From Tilletia caries (taxonomy: Eukaryota; Basidiomycota; Exobasidiomycetes; Tilletiales; Tilletiaceae), in contig JALUTQ010000004.1 of NCBI GenBank assembly GCA_032718865.1, positions 1,364,001 through 1,428,000 on the forward strand: DNA of 64,000 bases, read 5' to 3'. The notes under the pieces were generated by a model. The model did not search any database. It worked only from the letters and a program-made list of their open reading frames with translations, and was not told the DNA's origin. The position numbers were made by a program, and so were the translations under genes. The first letter of the stretch is position 1. Every line of letters starts with the position of its first letter. Of this stretch, positions 9,106 to 19,719 are shown one piece after another.

Positions 9106-12100
9106 ATGACTTCGATTTCCTCAGCCGCGACGTCGCCCGCGCCGACCACGCCTTCCTTCAATCGCGCGAACGGGCCAGCCTGGCGAGGCGGCTGGGGTAC
9201 AGGCGACGCCAGTGGAGAAGGCTCAGATGCCCCAGCGGACTCGGCCAACCCGCGCAGCAAGGGCAGGAAGCAGCGCATGTCCAAGTCCGCCTCGGCCCTC
9301 AAGGTATCTCAGTCCCGGCTCCGAATGGATTCCGGAGGCTCGCCGTACCGGAGCAATGCATCATCCGCTCATCTGCAGGAGTACTTCCACAGTAGCGCAG
9401 GTGCCCTCGCCGCGGCCGGCAGAGAACGTGATGCCGGACGCGACCACCAGGGAAACCGATGGCACGCGCACAGTTTTCCCAAGCACGTCGACTCACTCTG
9501 CGACGTCACCGCACTCGTTGACCTCGTCGACGGTCGCGGCGGGCAATACGAAACTTTGAACATGAATGAGGACCAAGTCCGAGACCATGTCAAGCGTGCT
9601 CCCAAGAAAGTGCGATCCGCCTTGCAGGAATACTACGACAGTCAGTTGGAGATCATCGACGGCTGGCGCGAGGCCGACGAGATACTCGAATCGTCTTTCC
9701 CAACCGAGGTGCTTAGAAGGTACGGCACCGAGGACGACGTCGAGCGCTTCCTCGCCAAATCACGCTTCTCCCAGCTCCATCTCAATCGTCTCGCCGCAGT
9801 AGACAATGCCGAAGATTCAGACACCGGCTACGAAGAAGACGGGGACGGAGACGAGGATGAGGATGAGGAAGGAATTCCACGGAGAGGCAGCATAGCACGC
9901 GCTGCCAGCGCCCTCTCTGGATTCTGGTTCAACGCGAATTCGCAGAAAGCCAAGCATCGGAAACGCGAGCATTCGGGTCTTTCCAGCGATGATCTCGAAG
10001 AAAATGCAGCACTTCTCGGCGGAAGGGACGATACTACTTCGCGCGGTCGACGTGGTCTCACCCGCTCGAATTCTGGAGCACCGTATGGGGCAACAGCATT
10101 CTCCTCCCAAATCCCCAGCACGACTCCCATTGCCGAACATCAGCAAGAAGGTAGCGGCAGCACGAACAACAGCAAGGTCTTTGATGCTCCTGCTGCTACA
10201 TCCAAACTGCGCGAGTACAGCCCCTTCTCCGGTCGCCAGTCGACTGACGACGACGCGTCAGTCGCCAGGGGCCGTGTTGACCCTCACGCTCGCAAAGACT
10301 CGCCCTCGGGACGGATCGTCTCCGTTGAGAGCGAAGCCAGCGCCAAGGAAGGCACGGGCCGGGCGTCTGAAGATGGCTCGCTCGATCGAAAGCTTGCCCG
10401 CGCTCGTGAGCAAAAGGAACGCGACCTCACTGCGCGTGAATCGGCACTCAAGTCAACCAAAGACCGCGATCAGGCAAAAGCCACGGTCGAAAATGAGGAG
10501 CGATCCGATCGTCTGCCTGCTGCGGCTGACGACACTACGGATGATGACGACGGTATTATGATGGCACCGGGTCCGTCTGCTCTGAAGAATAGCACGACCG
10601 GCTTCCAGCCTCTTGCACACCGCCCTGGCTCTACGATTACCCTTCGCAGCAGCACAAACACCGGCGGACCAGATGCTGATTTCAAAGGTGACCGGGCAGC
10701 AGAGGGCACGAACGTACTGCCTGCTTCGGGTCAGAGCAATACAGCCCCGGCCGACGGCAAAGATACAGCCCCGGCCCGACCCACATCCTCGTCCTCCTCA
10801 TCCAGCAACAATAATGCCAACAAGAACTCGAAACGTACCGCTGTCGGCACGTTGCAAGAGCGCGAGCGGCGATTACTCTTGGAGACCGTTCCCGGCAAAA
10901 TGGAAAAGGAAGCCGAGGTCGAAAGGGGCACGCAGTTTGCGATAAACATCAATCTCGCGATCAACATTGTTTTGATTGCGGGCAAGGGGTTGGCAGTCGT
11001 CACCTCAAATTCGGTCTCACTTATTGCCTCGTTCGTGGACTCGGTCCTGGATCTCTTGTCTACAGTGATCATTGTGAGTGTTGCTCCTTCTAGGCAGTGC
11101 GCATGACATTGATCCTCATTTCTGGCTCACTACTATGCTTATTTGCAGTTTATTACTTCAAAAGCTATTGTGAGTATACTCGCTGCTGTCTTTAGTGGTT
11201 GGCTCCACATGACTGACTGTTTTTCTTCCGACCGTTTACCTCAAATAGGCGTATCGATCGTCTCATACTGTTTGGAAATATCCCGTCGGGAAGAAACGAT
11301 TCGAGCCTTTGGGCGGTGAGTGATGTCTCTAAGGTTGTCTACCTCTCTCCATGCCTGTTCATCTAACTTGTCATTTCCTCGACGGCGCAATCGTTCCAGT
11401 CGTCGTGTTCTCCGTCCTCATGCTTGCCAGGTGAGTGCTGTTGTCCGACGGAAAGATCCTTGATGAGTATCAAGGCGGCCTTCTCATAGCTTCGTCACTT
11501 TTCCTTGGTCACCCTCAGTTTTTCCCAGGTCCTTGTGGAGTCAATCGAGCGCCTGATGAAGGTGCTCCGGTCGGGCAAGGGAGAGATAGAGAATCCTGCC
11601 GAGCTGCCCACCCTTGGCATTGTCTTCATGGTCATCACGATTGTGGTCAAGATGTTCATGTGGCTTCTGTACCGGAACAGTCCCAGCAGTGGTGTTCGCG
11701 CGCTAGCTCAAGGTTCGTACTCCCCTCCGCTGAGCTTCAATGTGTCCCAGGAGGTGGACGTGCTGACACAACCTTTCTTGCGGGCTTCCTCTTTCCAGAT
11801 GCGCAGAACGATGTCGTCTTCAACGTTGCTTCGTTGCTGTTCCCAGTGCTAGGATCCCTGTTGCATGCACCAGCGCTCGACCCCATCGGCGGTATCGTGC
11901 TTTCTTTATATATAATCAAGGAGTGAGTTTCGCCATTCACGCCGTGACATGTACTGCGTCCCGACAGGCGACTCACATCCATGCTTCCTTTACAGATGGC
12001 TCGAGACCCTGGGCAGCACCGTGACGCGGTTGTCCGGTGCTGTTGCTGGTAAGGAGCACCTGGCTCGTGCCCTCTACCTCGTCACGCGGTTTCGGCAGGT

Positions 12101-12470
12101 CAAGGCGGTCAGTGCTTTTGAGCTGTACTACAGTGGCGACGAGGTCATTGCGGAGGCCGACGTGGTTTTACCTATCAACACTCCCCTGAAGGTGAGAGCG
12201 ACTGGTGCTCTGCAGGGTGCGGCGTTCTTGTTCTGACGCAAATTGATCTTTCTCTCGCACCCATGTGCTCTGTTCTGTAGGAGGCGCACGACGTGTGCGA
12301 GGTAGTGACATATTGTCTCGAGGTGCTGGATATCGAGCGGGCCTACGTGGTGAGTACCGAATATCTGCGCCAAAACTGAGCTTCCTTAACCAGACCCTGA
12401 CTGTGTCTTTCTTCAGCACCTCGATTACCACATCCACAACCCAGCTGGTCATCTCACACAGCGTGGATGA
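9106..12470 (+). CDS. Cation diffusion facilitator, Mn-type
   Basis: Nine exons: 9106-11073, 11149-11169, 11249-11315, 11400-11430, 11519-11712, 11799-11922, 11996-12191, 12281-12349, 12417-12470; 907 residues. The first ~600 residues are mostly low-complexity and charged, with an ordered patch (EYYDSQLEIIDGWREADEIL) resembling the leader of manganese CDFs. The transporter core begins at FAININLAINIVLIAGKG; the second membrane helix carries DSVLD, the DxxxD signature of Mn-transporting CDFs (zinc members have HxxxD), and ALDPIGGI is in the fifth. The C-terminal domain (HLARALYLVTRFRQVKAV ... YVHLDYHIHN) is the cytosolic CDF fold. CDFs move divalent metal against protons out of the cytosol, here probably into Golgi or vacuole. 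An upstream ATG at 9025 is in frame. Exon 2 is only 21 nt. Confidence 0.88.
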
Positions 12471-13235
12471 GCGACCGAGCAGACCCTTCCCTCCAACCCG
12501 ATTGACACTGCTGTGTGTCAAGAATCCCGACGCTCATTACACCTCGCTATTTTCCGTCACCGACACCCTACACCCATTCTTTGATAGACACAACCAACTT
12601 TCACTAAGTCAACACACATATTACTTTTCTTGCTGTAGCCGTGGCGCCGTGGAAAGGCATGGTTAGGAAGCAGTTGTGGTTGTTGTTGTTGTTATCATTC
12701 CTGTATATGGAGGCATAACGCCTATATGACAGTCGGCCGGAGCCTTACACGGAGCAATGTTTGACGGGGGGGGGGTTAGCAGTCAGTGCACTTGATGCTG
12801 TCCATGTCCAGATGTCAAGGCCACGCGAAGAGCGGGAATTTGCAAAGCGTACATGGTCTGGAACCTGGCGGACAGCGTCCAATAAGCTCCCCCGAATCCG
12901 TATCCCACTTTCCAATAAGGTCACGTCCGCAGCGAGCGCAGCAAGGGTGTGGATGATAGTATGATACATGTTCGAGAGGAAGCGCTGCTGTTGCGGACTT
13001 GCGAAGAAAACATGGCGGCATGTCGGCTGTTCCGAACTGGTTCGCTAGGTAACGGCCATGTCATCGGCTCGGCGGTGCAGCTCCACTTTGTCCAGCGGTG
13101 GTAAAGGATCTGAAATGTCTATAAAGACCAGAAGGTCAGGTCGCATCCTACTCCTCCGTCTTCACGCCGTCCCTTCCTTCCTGCCCTCGTGATACGTCCT
13201 CCGTCCGCGGCCATCGATTATTGTTAGATATTGAT
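12471..13235. other. Intergenic spacer with the hydrolase promoter
   Basis: No gene seen. It contains a short GTT repeat near 12677-12694, a G10 run near 12763-12772, and TATAAAG at 13120-13126, about 110 bp upstream of the hydrolase ATG, which is a plausible TATA box. Confidence 0.5.
13120..13126 (+). promoter_or_regulatory. Probable TATA box of the secreted hydrolase gene
   Basis: TATAAAG lies 110 bp before the start codon at 13236, followed by a C/T-rich leader (TCCTCCGTCTTCACGCC region) as in many fungal promoters. Confidence 0.4.
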
Positions 13236-14829
13236 ATGTTCTCCCTCGTCAAGCTTGCGTTCCTGCTGTCCGCCACCGCAGCGAACTTCTCCCTGTCGGC
13301 ACAGGCACGGTATGTATCAAACATAAGAGAGGGCCCAAGTGAGTGAAAGATGAGCAGGAGTTCCGAGCATTGTCGTACAGTGCAAGACTCACGCCTCTCT
13401 ATCTTCCGCCAGGTCCTATTTACCCATCGGGTTCCGACTCGAAGGGTTGGGAAGGACTGCCGTCGGTGCCTGGCGCGACCATCAAACAGCTCCCTGTGGG
13501 CAGTCAAAGTGCAACTTTGACGGTCTACGAGACGGACGAGAGCTCGTACGATGCTTCCAAGATACTCCGAGCTGTCATCATGGTCGCAGGTGAGCTTTTC
13601 CTTTCTCGAATATAAACGAAGGCTTCTGACATGAGATATTCGTGACTTACACCTCATTTCGCTCTGCAAACAAAAAAGGTATCGACCGTGTCGGGTGGAA
13701 CGAGTGGTTGTTTCTGAACGCGTCCTTGGTACGAGCAAGCCAAGGCGGTGTCGTCGATACAAACACTGTCGTTCTCGCCGCACCGGAGTTTCACATTGTC
13801 GACGATGCAGGAGCGTACCCCGTCGATCCGATCACAGGTGCACCCTCTTCAACGACGCTGGTCTGGGCGGACAAAGAATGGGGCGAGGGTGACAATGCCG
13901 TCTTCCCGGACAAGGCACTCATGGCTGGCCTGCCTTATGGTTCTGTCGCATCATCACGGCCAAGTCGCAAGAATCCGTCGCAGAGGGATGGGCCAGGCGT
14001 GGGATCCTTCGATGCACTGGATGCGCTCGTTGAGAGCTACCTGGACCGCAGCCGCTTTCCCAACCTCAATCGAGTTGTCGTTGGCGGCTTTTCGTTGGGC
14101 GGTCAATTGTTAAATCGATACTCGCTCTTCGGAGGATCTACGGCCAACGACGACCGGGTGACCTACTGGCTTTCGTCCCCGGGGTCGTTCGTGTACCTCA
14201 ACTCCACCAGACCTGAGAAGATCGGAAAGAGCTGCTCATCGACATACGACGACTACAAGGTGAGTTCACATTTCGAATCGTCCTCACAAACGCCAAGCTG
14301 ATTTCACTTTATTCTGTCACGCGTCCAGTTTGGACTGCAAGGCACCTTGCCCGCGTATGTCCAAGTATCGAACGCCAACACGCTCGGGCAGCGTCTTGCC
14401 AGCCGGACTGTCCGGTATCTAGTCGGCCTGATGGATACTGCGGCAGGCGATAACGGCTGCGAAGCGAATGCGCAAGGCTCTTCCCATGTCAACAAGATGC
14501 TCAACTGGGTCCAAGTAGTCGCACCCTATCTACCCGGCGCTCCCGGGGACGGCTCTCTACCGCAGAACACTACCGTCTCTCTCATCCGGAACACGCCCCA
14601 CAATGACGGGAGGGTGATCCAGAGCGACCCGGGAGTAGCGACGCTTTTCCTGGAGGACTACCCTTCGAGAGGCCGGAATGCTACCGCCCCTCCTTCGAAC
14701 GGCGACAGTGCGGGTACAGCGAGCGAGGCCAGCGGGGCTCTCGCTTCAATGCGTATGATGCCCAGGAACAAGGTCATCCTCTTATTCACCTCGACCCTCT
14801 CTATCGCCATCATGGCGACACTCGTTTGA
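13236..14829 (+). CDS. Secreted, probably GPI-anchored alpha/beta hydrolase
   Basis: Four exons (13236-13338, 13413-13589, 13679-14259, 14329-14829) encode 453 residues. The N-terminus MFSLVKLAFLLSATAANFS is a signal peptide. GFSLGGQ is a nucleophile elbow (GxSxG) in a VVVGGFSLGGQLLNRY context; Asp (GLMDTAAGD) and His (NTPHNDG) downstream are candidates for the rest of the triad. The C-terminus ends in a Ser/Gly/Ala-rich linker and a hydrophobic tail (VILLFTSTLSIAIMATLV), the pattern of a GPI-anchor signal. The substrate is unknown; an esterase, lipase or peptidase role would all fit. The donor at 13339 was chosen over GTATGT at 13310 because only the former keeps the frame. The last 28 bases of coding sequence with the stop are repeated 55 bp downstream. 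Confidence 0.75.
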
Positions 14830-15780
14830 ACCATCGGAGTCTTCCTCACCAGTCACCATCGCCATCATGGCAACTCTCGTTTGAAGCATACGCTCCCTTA
14901 TTTTTTCGTATTACACCGGACAATAACTCAACACACTCACTGTACATATTCGAACACGCACTCATTGTATATACTTGGACAGTCTCGTGCTCGCAAGGAG
15001 AAACAGATTTTAGCTTACAGGCCGATACTTTTTTGAGGAAGAGTGTTGATAGACGACCTACGACTTACTCCTTTTGCTGCGTGTCCATCTTGTGTCGAGA
15101 GGGCTGGATGGTGGTTTATGGCGGGCGGGCGCTGCAGGGGCAAGCTGGGGACACAACGTCAAACTCAACATCACCAACTGCTTGCAGTCGCTGCGACACA
15201 GCACACACACATCACAAGAAAGCGCGCGCAGAGTACCAGCACCGGAATCAGCGAATTATTCTCCATCCAATCGCGCCAAGAAAGTTGGCGAGGATGTCTT
15301 GGAATGATGGAGTTGGTGTCTGTCCGGAAGTTGTGTCCGCCGTGTCTGAAAGTTGTGTCCCGGAGGTACGGGGCTGATATGCTGCGGGATGGAAAACTTC
15401 TGAGGTCAAAGCATCTCGCCGTACTCCTTTCGCAACGAAAATGGTACGGGAAGGAAGGTAAAAATGAGGTTGTTCAGGATCCGCTCCTTGTTGTGGATGT
15501 ACGTTCGTTGTATTTGGATGGTTGAGGGAAGAGTCCAGGAGTGGGAGGTGAGGTGAACATCGCGACACAACGGCGCCAGCACCAACACCAACTCCTGGAC
15601 ATCTTCAACACGACTTCCAACGCGAACACCATCACCAATCCCTCCCAGACGGCGCAGGCTAGGTCTCATAATTTTACTGCGTCATTTAGCAGCTGCCTTT
15701 GCTGTCGCTCGTATGGTTGACTCCCAATGGTGCTTGCAGCTCGAAGACGGACCTCTCCCCCCGGAAGGACATTTTTTCGG
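14830..15780. other. Intergenic stretch, no recognisable gene
   Basis: It holds a 28-bp near-copy (14858-14885) of the end of the upstream gene. Open frames of up to about 180 codons occur on the plus strand but show no start context, splice signals or protein likeness I recognise. It ends at the left inverted repeat of the Harbinger element. Confidence 0.5.
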
Positions 15781-15799
15781 ACGGAGGGAGATTCAAAGT
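15781..15799 (+). repeat. Left terminal inverted repeat of the Harbinger element
   Basis: ACGGAGGGAGATTCAAAGT is matched over 19 of 19 bases by the complement of 19375-19393. Confidence 0.65.
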
Positions 15800-16013
15800 C
15801 GTGAGAAGAGCCTAAATTCGTGAGAAGCGAGGTCCACATCTCACGTTTGTGATATCACGATGGCAGTTCAATAGGGGCAAGACTTCTTCATCGAAATCGC
15901 GTGAGAAGATGCAGCCAAAGTGTGAGAAGCCTCATTTTTCTTTCAAAGCAGCAGAGACGTTATACCATCACAACATCACCACATCTCACCCTCACCACAA
16001 TCCGCAAGCTATC

Positions 16014-17521
16014 ATGCCGCGTTCATCCAATCGCAACATTATCGAACAGTCATTCACGGTACTGGCGCTCGCCAACGTGGAGCAGACGATGGCGGACGCG
16101 TTCAGTGCGGACGAGAGAGGAGACGCAGCAGCAGCAGACAGCGATCTCGCGCACGCAGCCGAAATGCTGCAGGCTATCGATGCCGTGCATCATCGTCGCT
16201 ATTTGAGCACTCGCAGTGCTGTTGCAAGACTCGGCGTGACTATTGGAGAGCGACTTCTGGCCTACGAGCGAGACGAAGACTTTTTGCGGTATCGACAGCT
16301 GGTCAGGATGGAGCCGGCCGCTTTTTCGCAGCATCGTATCACGTTTGGCCGTCCACCCCATCTTCAACCCCAAGTACGGCAAGACTGCGCCCGTCGAAGA
16401 TCAAATCGCCATTGCTTTGTTTCGCTTCGGTCACGACGGCAACGGCGCATCAGTCAAGAATACAGCGGAGCTATGCGCGTTCTCTGAAGGTTCAATCGTC
16501 AATTTTTACCCGCAGGGCTGTGGAAGCACTTTGCGCACTCGAGAAGAGTGTTTTTGTGCTGGGCTAGTGAGGGGGGGAGAAGAAGGAGAGCAAGAAATGG
16601 GTGGAGGACCGTTGCGGCGTCAAGAAGTGGAGGAATGGATATGCTTCGGTGGACGGAGTTCACATCTTGTGCGCTTGGGGACCAGGTCTCGATGGAGGCG
16701 ACTCGTTCATGAACCGAAAACGGCGATTTTCCTTCAACATTCAGCTCATCACTCTGCTTCACACTTTACGAATCATAGGCTACGATATAGGACACCGAGG
16801 CGCATCATCGGACGCAAGAGCATGGGCTTGTTCGGCAATTGTCGCCACGCCGCGGCGATATCTCAACGAGGGCGAATGGATATGGGCCGATCTTGGCTAC
16901 CCATATGCTCCCTATCTTGTTTCGCCATATCAGCATCTCGCAGCGACAAAGTCGGTTGATTTTCGCAGGTTCAACTACAATCTATCCAGCATCCGAATCC
17001 GCAGCGAGCATGCGATGGCATACGTGAAAGGGCGATTCCCTGCGTTAAAGGGGTACAGAGGTCTATTGGCGACTCCAGAGGCCGAGGAGTACGCGCAAGA
17101 TTACATTTTGGCATGCCTTGTTGCCCATAACCTCGCCATGAAGGAGGATGATGCGGGAAGGTATCTGGTCTATGTGAAGGAGGGTCTGGAAAGGGAGATG
17201 CGACCGAATGACGTTGATTGGAGCAATGTGAACGAAGACGAAGAGATGGAACGGTTAGCCGCAGAGGGAAGGGAGCGATCACACGAGGCCTGGTCAGTGT
17301 CTCAGCAGAACGAGGCACAAGAGTATACCACCACAGACCGAAAGGATCTGCGGATCGACGAGGCCAAAGAACGAAGAGAAGGACTACACGACGCTTTGAA
17401 CAAGACGAGGAAGTTGCGCTTCGAGGACACCACCTGGAGATCGCGTCAGAAGGAGATGACGAGAGTGCAGCTAGCAGAGTCAGATAAGAGGAGGATGGAC
17501 AGTCTTCTACGAGCGGCATGA
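16014..17521 (+). pseudogene. Harbinger transposase (DDE_Tnp_4 / HARBI1-like), frameshifted
   Basis: About 502 codons from ATG 16014 to the stop at 17521. The N-terminal helical part (ERDEDFLRYRQLVRMEP) leads into the usual LAVHPIFNPKYG and a helix-turn-helix (KNTAELCAFSEGSIVNF). The catalytic core has Asp in SVDGVHI, Asp in IGHRGASSDARAW, WADLGYPYAPYLVSPYQ, and Glu in IRIRSEHAMAYVKGRF. Four breaks are needed to follow the homology: one extra base in each of the T5 runs at 16322-16326, 16503-16507 and 16551-16555, and a non-triplet change in the G7 at 16571-16577. Another T5 (16281-16285) is in frame. With these allowed for, no stop was noticed. The charged C-terminal tail (about 90 residues) is poorly conserved. 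As written it cannot make an active protein. Confidence 0.85.
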
Positions 17522-17609
17522 AGCAGTAATCCAAACGATGTCTTTATTATTTCATGTCTGATATCTAAATGTCGAGGTCTGTGGAAGTGAAGCTTAACAC
17601 AGGTGGATG

Positions 17610-19164
17610 CTAGTTCATTCTGGACAGCATGGCCATGATCAAGTCTCCTTGCTGCTTCTGAGCTTCGCGAGCGTTGATCGCCTCCATACGCCTCGTCTCG
17701 GCGTCCATGCGTTGAATTTCCAGCTTCTCCTTCTCAATTTGGAGTCGTTCTCCATCCATTTCCGCGTCCGCTTGCTGTCTGATTGTGGCCTGCTCATTGC
17801 GTTCATGGATCGACGCTTCCATGGTAGCCGCCAAGTCATCGACGGCAGTTGAGGAGCGCTGACTCTTCTTTGAGCTTCCTCCAGTCGGTCCGCTTGCTGG
17901 CGACAGCGCTCGTTTCTTGCCTTTCTTGTCGTTGTCCTTCTCGGGTTCTTTGGTGTCTTGAGTATCTTGTCCATCCTCTTCCCCCTCGTCCTCATCTTCA
18001 TCATCATCCTCTGTTCCATCCTCGCTCCCTGCTCGAAGACCATTCTTCTCAAGTGCAATCAAACCCTCTCCTCCCCCTACCCTTCCCCTCCTTGGAGCTG
18101 ATGTCCGTCTGTCCCGACGCATAGCATGCCAGTCCTCGAAATAGAAACATTTCTTGACTGCATCCTGCCGCTCGACTTGCAAAGGTCCTTCTCGTGGGAT
18201 CTCTGACGCATCCTTCCCTCTTCCGGTCACACTGAGTTCCTTCAGTGCGGCCTCGTACTTGCTGTCCATGTATTCGATCTGTCGTCTGACTGGGAGAAAT
18301 GCTTGGGGATCCGCTTTGCCCAGAAAAGATCCGCATTCCTCGTTGAGATATTGTGCGCATTCACGAAGCAGTGTATTCGTGTTGATCTTCCTTCCTGAGT
18401 CAGAGTCCGAGCGACCGGGCAACATCGCCTGCTGAAGAAGAGGGTGGCTTTTTCATGAATTTGACGATCGCTGACCTCTCCTCGTTGGTCCATTTGTGCC
18501 GTGGTTCTTTGTCCACTGCCGAAGCGGATTTTTTGCGACCTGCGTTTGCTTGTGCTGTGGGACCAGACTCGTTTCCTCCATCCTCGGCATCGACGCCTCC
18601 CGCATCTGCATCTTGCGCATTGCCATCACCTGAGGGCGCGCTGGATGCTGCAGCAAGTATCTGCGTTCATGATTCATCGGAACAAACTTGGTGAGTACTC
18701 TGATTTTCTGGAGCAGGCAGCAGATAGCAGACATCAGACTTCAGACAACTGACCTGTTGCCTCTCGTAGTCGCTCAATCCATCAAGGTCATCCGTATCCT
18801 GCAACGGTGAGTCCTTTCGTTCAATTGCGGGAGCAGCGGGTGTGGGCGGCAGAGGTGTGGCACGCAGACGGGCCTGATGTGCCGCTACAGGCGCAGGAGG
18901 TGGCGGCGGAGGCGGAGGGTGGATAGAATCTGCTCCCATCACAGAAGGAGGACTGACGCGCGGGTCGGGCGCATCAGGCAGCAGTGCTGGGCTGCGAAGA
19001 GGAGTTGGGATCTGCTGAAGAGTAGAAGAGGGGAGGGAAGAAAAAACGGGAGGGGTAGGAGAAACATCAGCGGCTTCAGGACGGGCGGCGACGCGTTGGG
19101 GAGCTGTACGGCGCGCGCCTGAGCGAGTCTGCTTGGGAGGAATGCTGCTTTTCTTGGGGGCCAT
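17610..19164 (-). pseudogene. Harbinger Myb/SANT-like accessory protein, frameshifted
   Basis: Two exons (19164-18754 and 18660-17610) over a 93-nt intron (GTCAGT ... CGCAG). A proline-rich N-terminus is followed by a SANT/Myb-like domain beginning KWTNEERSAIVKFM and continuing, after one extra base in the T5 at 18449-18453, into LLQQAMLPGRSDSDSGRK and LLRECAQYLNEE. The C-terminus has an acidic stretch, a nuclear-signal-like KKGKKR and a long helical, probably coiled-coil segment (ATIRQQADAEMDGERLQ onward). In characterised Harbingers this partner brings the transposase to the nucleus and binds the ends. A T6 run (around 18519-18524) is in frame. It converges on the transposase gene with 88 bp between the stops. 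Confidence 0.78.
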
Positions 19165-19374
19165 GACGGATTGAAGACAAAGGCGATAGAAAGCTGCTGG
19201 TGGGGAGGTGATGCTTGATGGATTGAATGAAGAGGTCGACTGGTGGTTTCTTTCTTGCTGACATTTCAGTCTGACTCGTCTTCTCCTCTTCTCACAACAG
19301 GGGCCCTCAAAGAGCTACGTGTGAGAACCACCTTCTTTTCCGATTTCGCTGGAGCTAAAATATCTCACGTTTAC

Positions 19375-19393
19375 ACTTTGAATCTCCCTCCGT
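19375..19393 (-). repeat. Right terminal inverted repeat of the Harbinger element
   Basis: The complement of this segment equals the left repeat. TATCTCACGTTTAC just inside mirrors the ATCTCACGTTTG motif near 15838-15850. Confidence 0.65.
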
Positions 19394-19719
19394 ACTGGAG
19401 TTTGAACCTCAGCATAAGCACCCCCGAGGTCGCGAGGACGAATCCACACTCTCACGTAGTGATCAGCCCCAGAGAGGCTTCTATCGACGGAGTAATATCA
19501 GGGCAGCAGCCTCGGCCAGGTTTGAGTGCGCTTGTGGCTCTTCCCGAGCTCGTATTGGTCGTTCTGAGAATTCTGTCGTCGAGATGTTAAGCCAGCGCCG
19601 CCTGCGTCGCTCACCAACAGGCAAACGGCAAACAACTTTTCAACACACGAAAGTCAAGACGACGGAACAGACTCAGAAGAGAGAAAGGAAAAGGGGGCAC
19701 AACAAGTGTACATGACATT
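19394..19719. other. Intergenic spacer, nothing recognised
   Basis: It lies between the right end of the Harbinger element and the stop of the SPT3 gene; no gene or structured motif seen. Confidence 0.4.

Larger units (their letters stand above)
15781..19393. mobile_element. PIF/Harbinger DNA transposon with both genes
   Basis: The element is bounded by an inverted repeat ACGGAGGGAGATTCAAAGT (15781-15799, and its complement at 19375-19393). It encodes the two proteins typical of the superfamily, transcribed convergently: a DDE transposase on the plus strand and a Myb/SANT-like protein on the minus strand. GTGAGAAG-type motifs recur next to both ends (left, four copies between 15801 and 15930; right, inverted and degenerate copies near 19291-19370) and may be transposase-binding sites. 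I could not find a matching 3-bp target duplication, so the exact ends may be off by some bases. Confidence 0.8.

Noticed and set aside
15043..15525. A 160-codon open frame between the hydrolase and the Harbinger element
   Set aside because: No family likeness, no codon-bias signal I can see, and it overlaps equally long frames; treated as intergenic.
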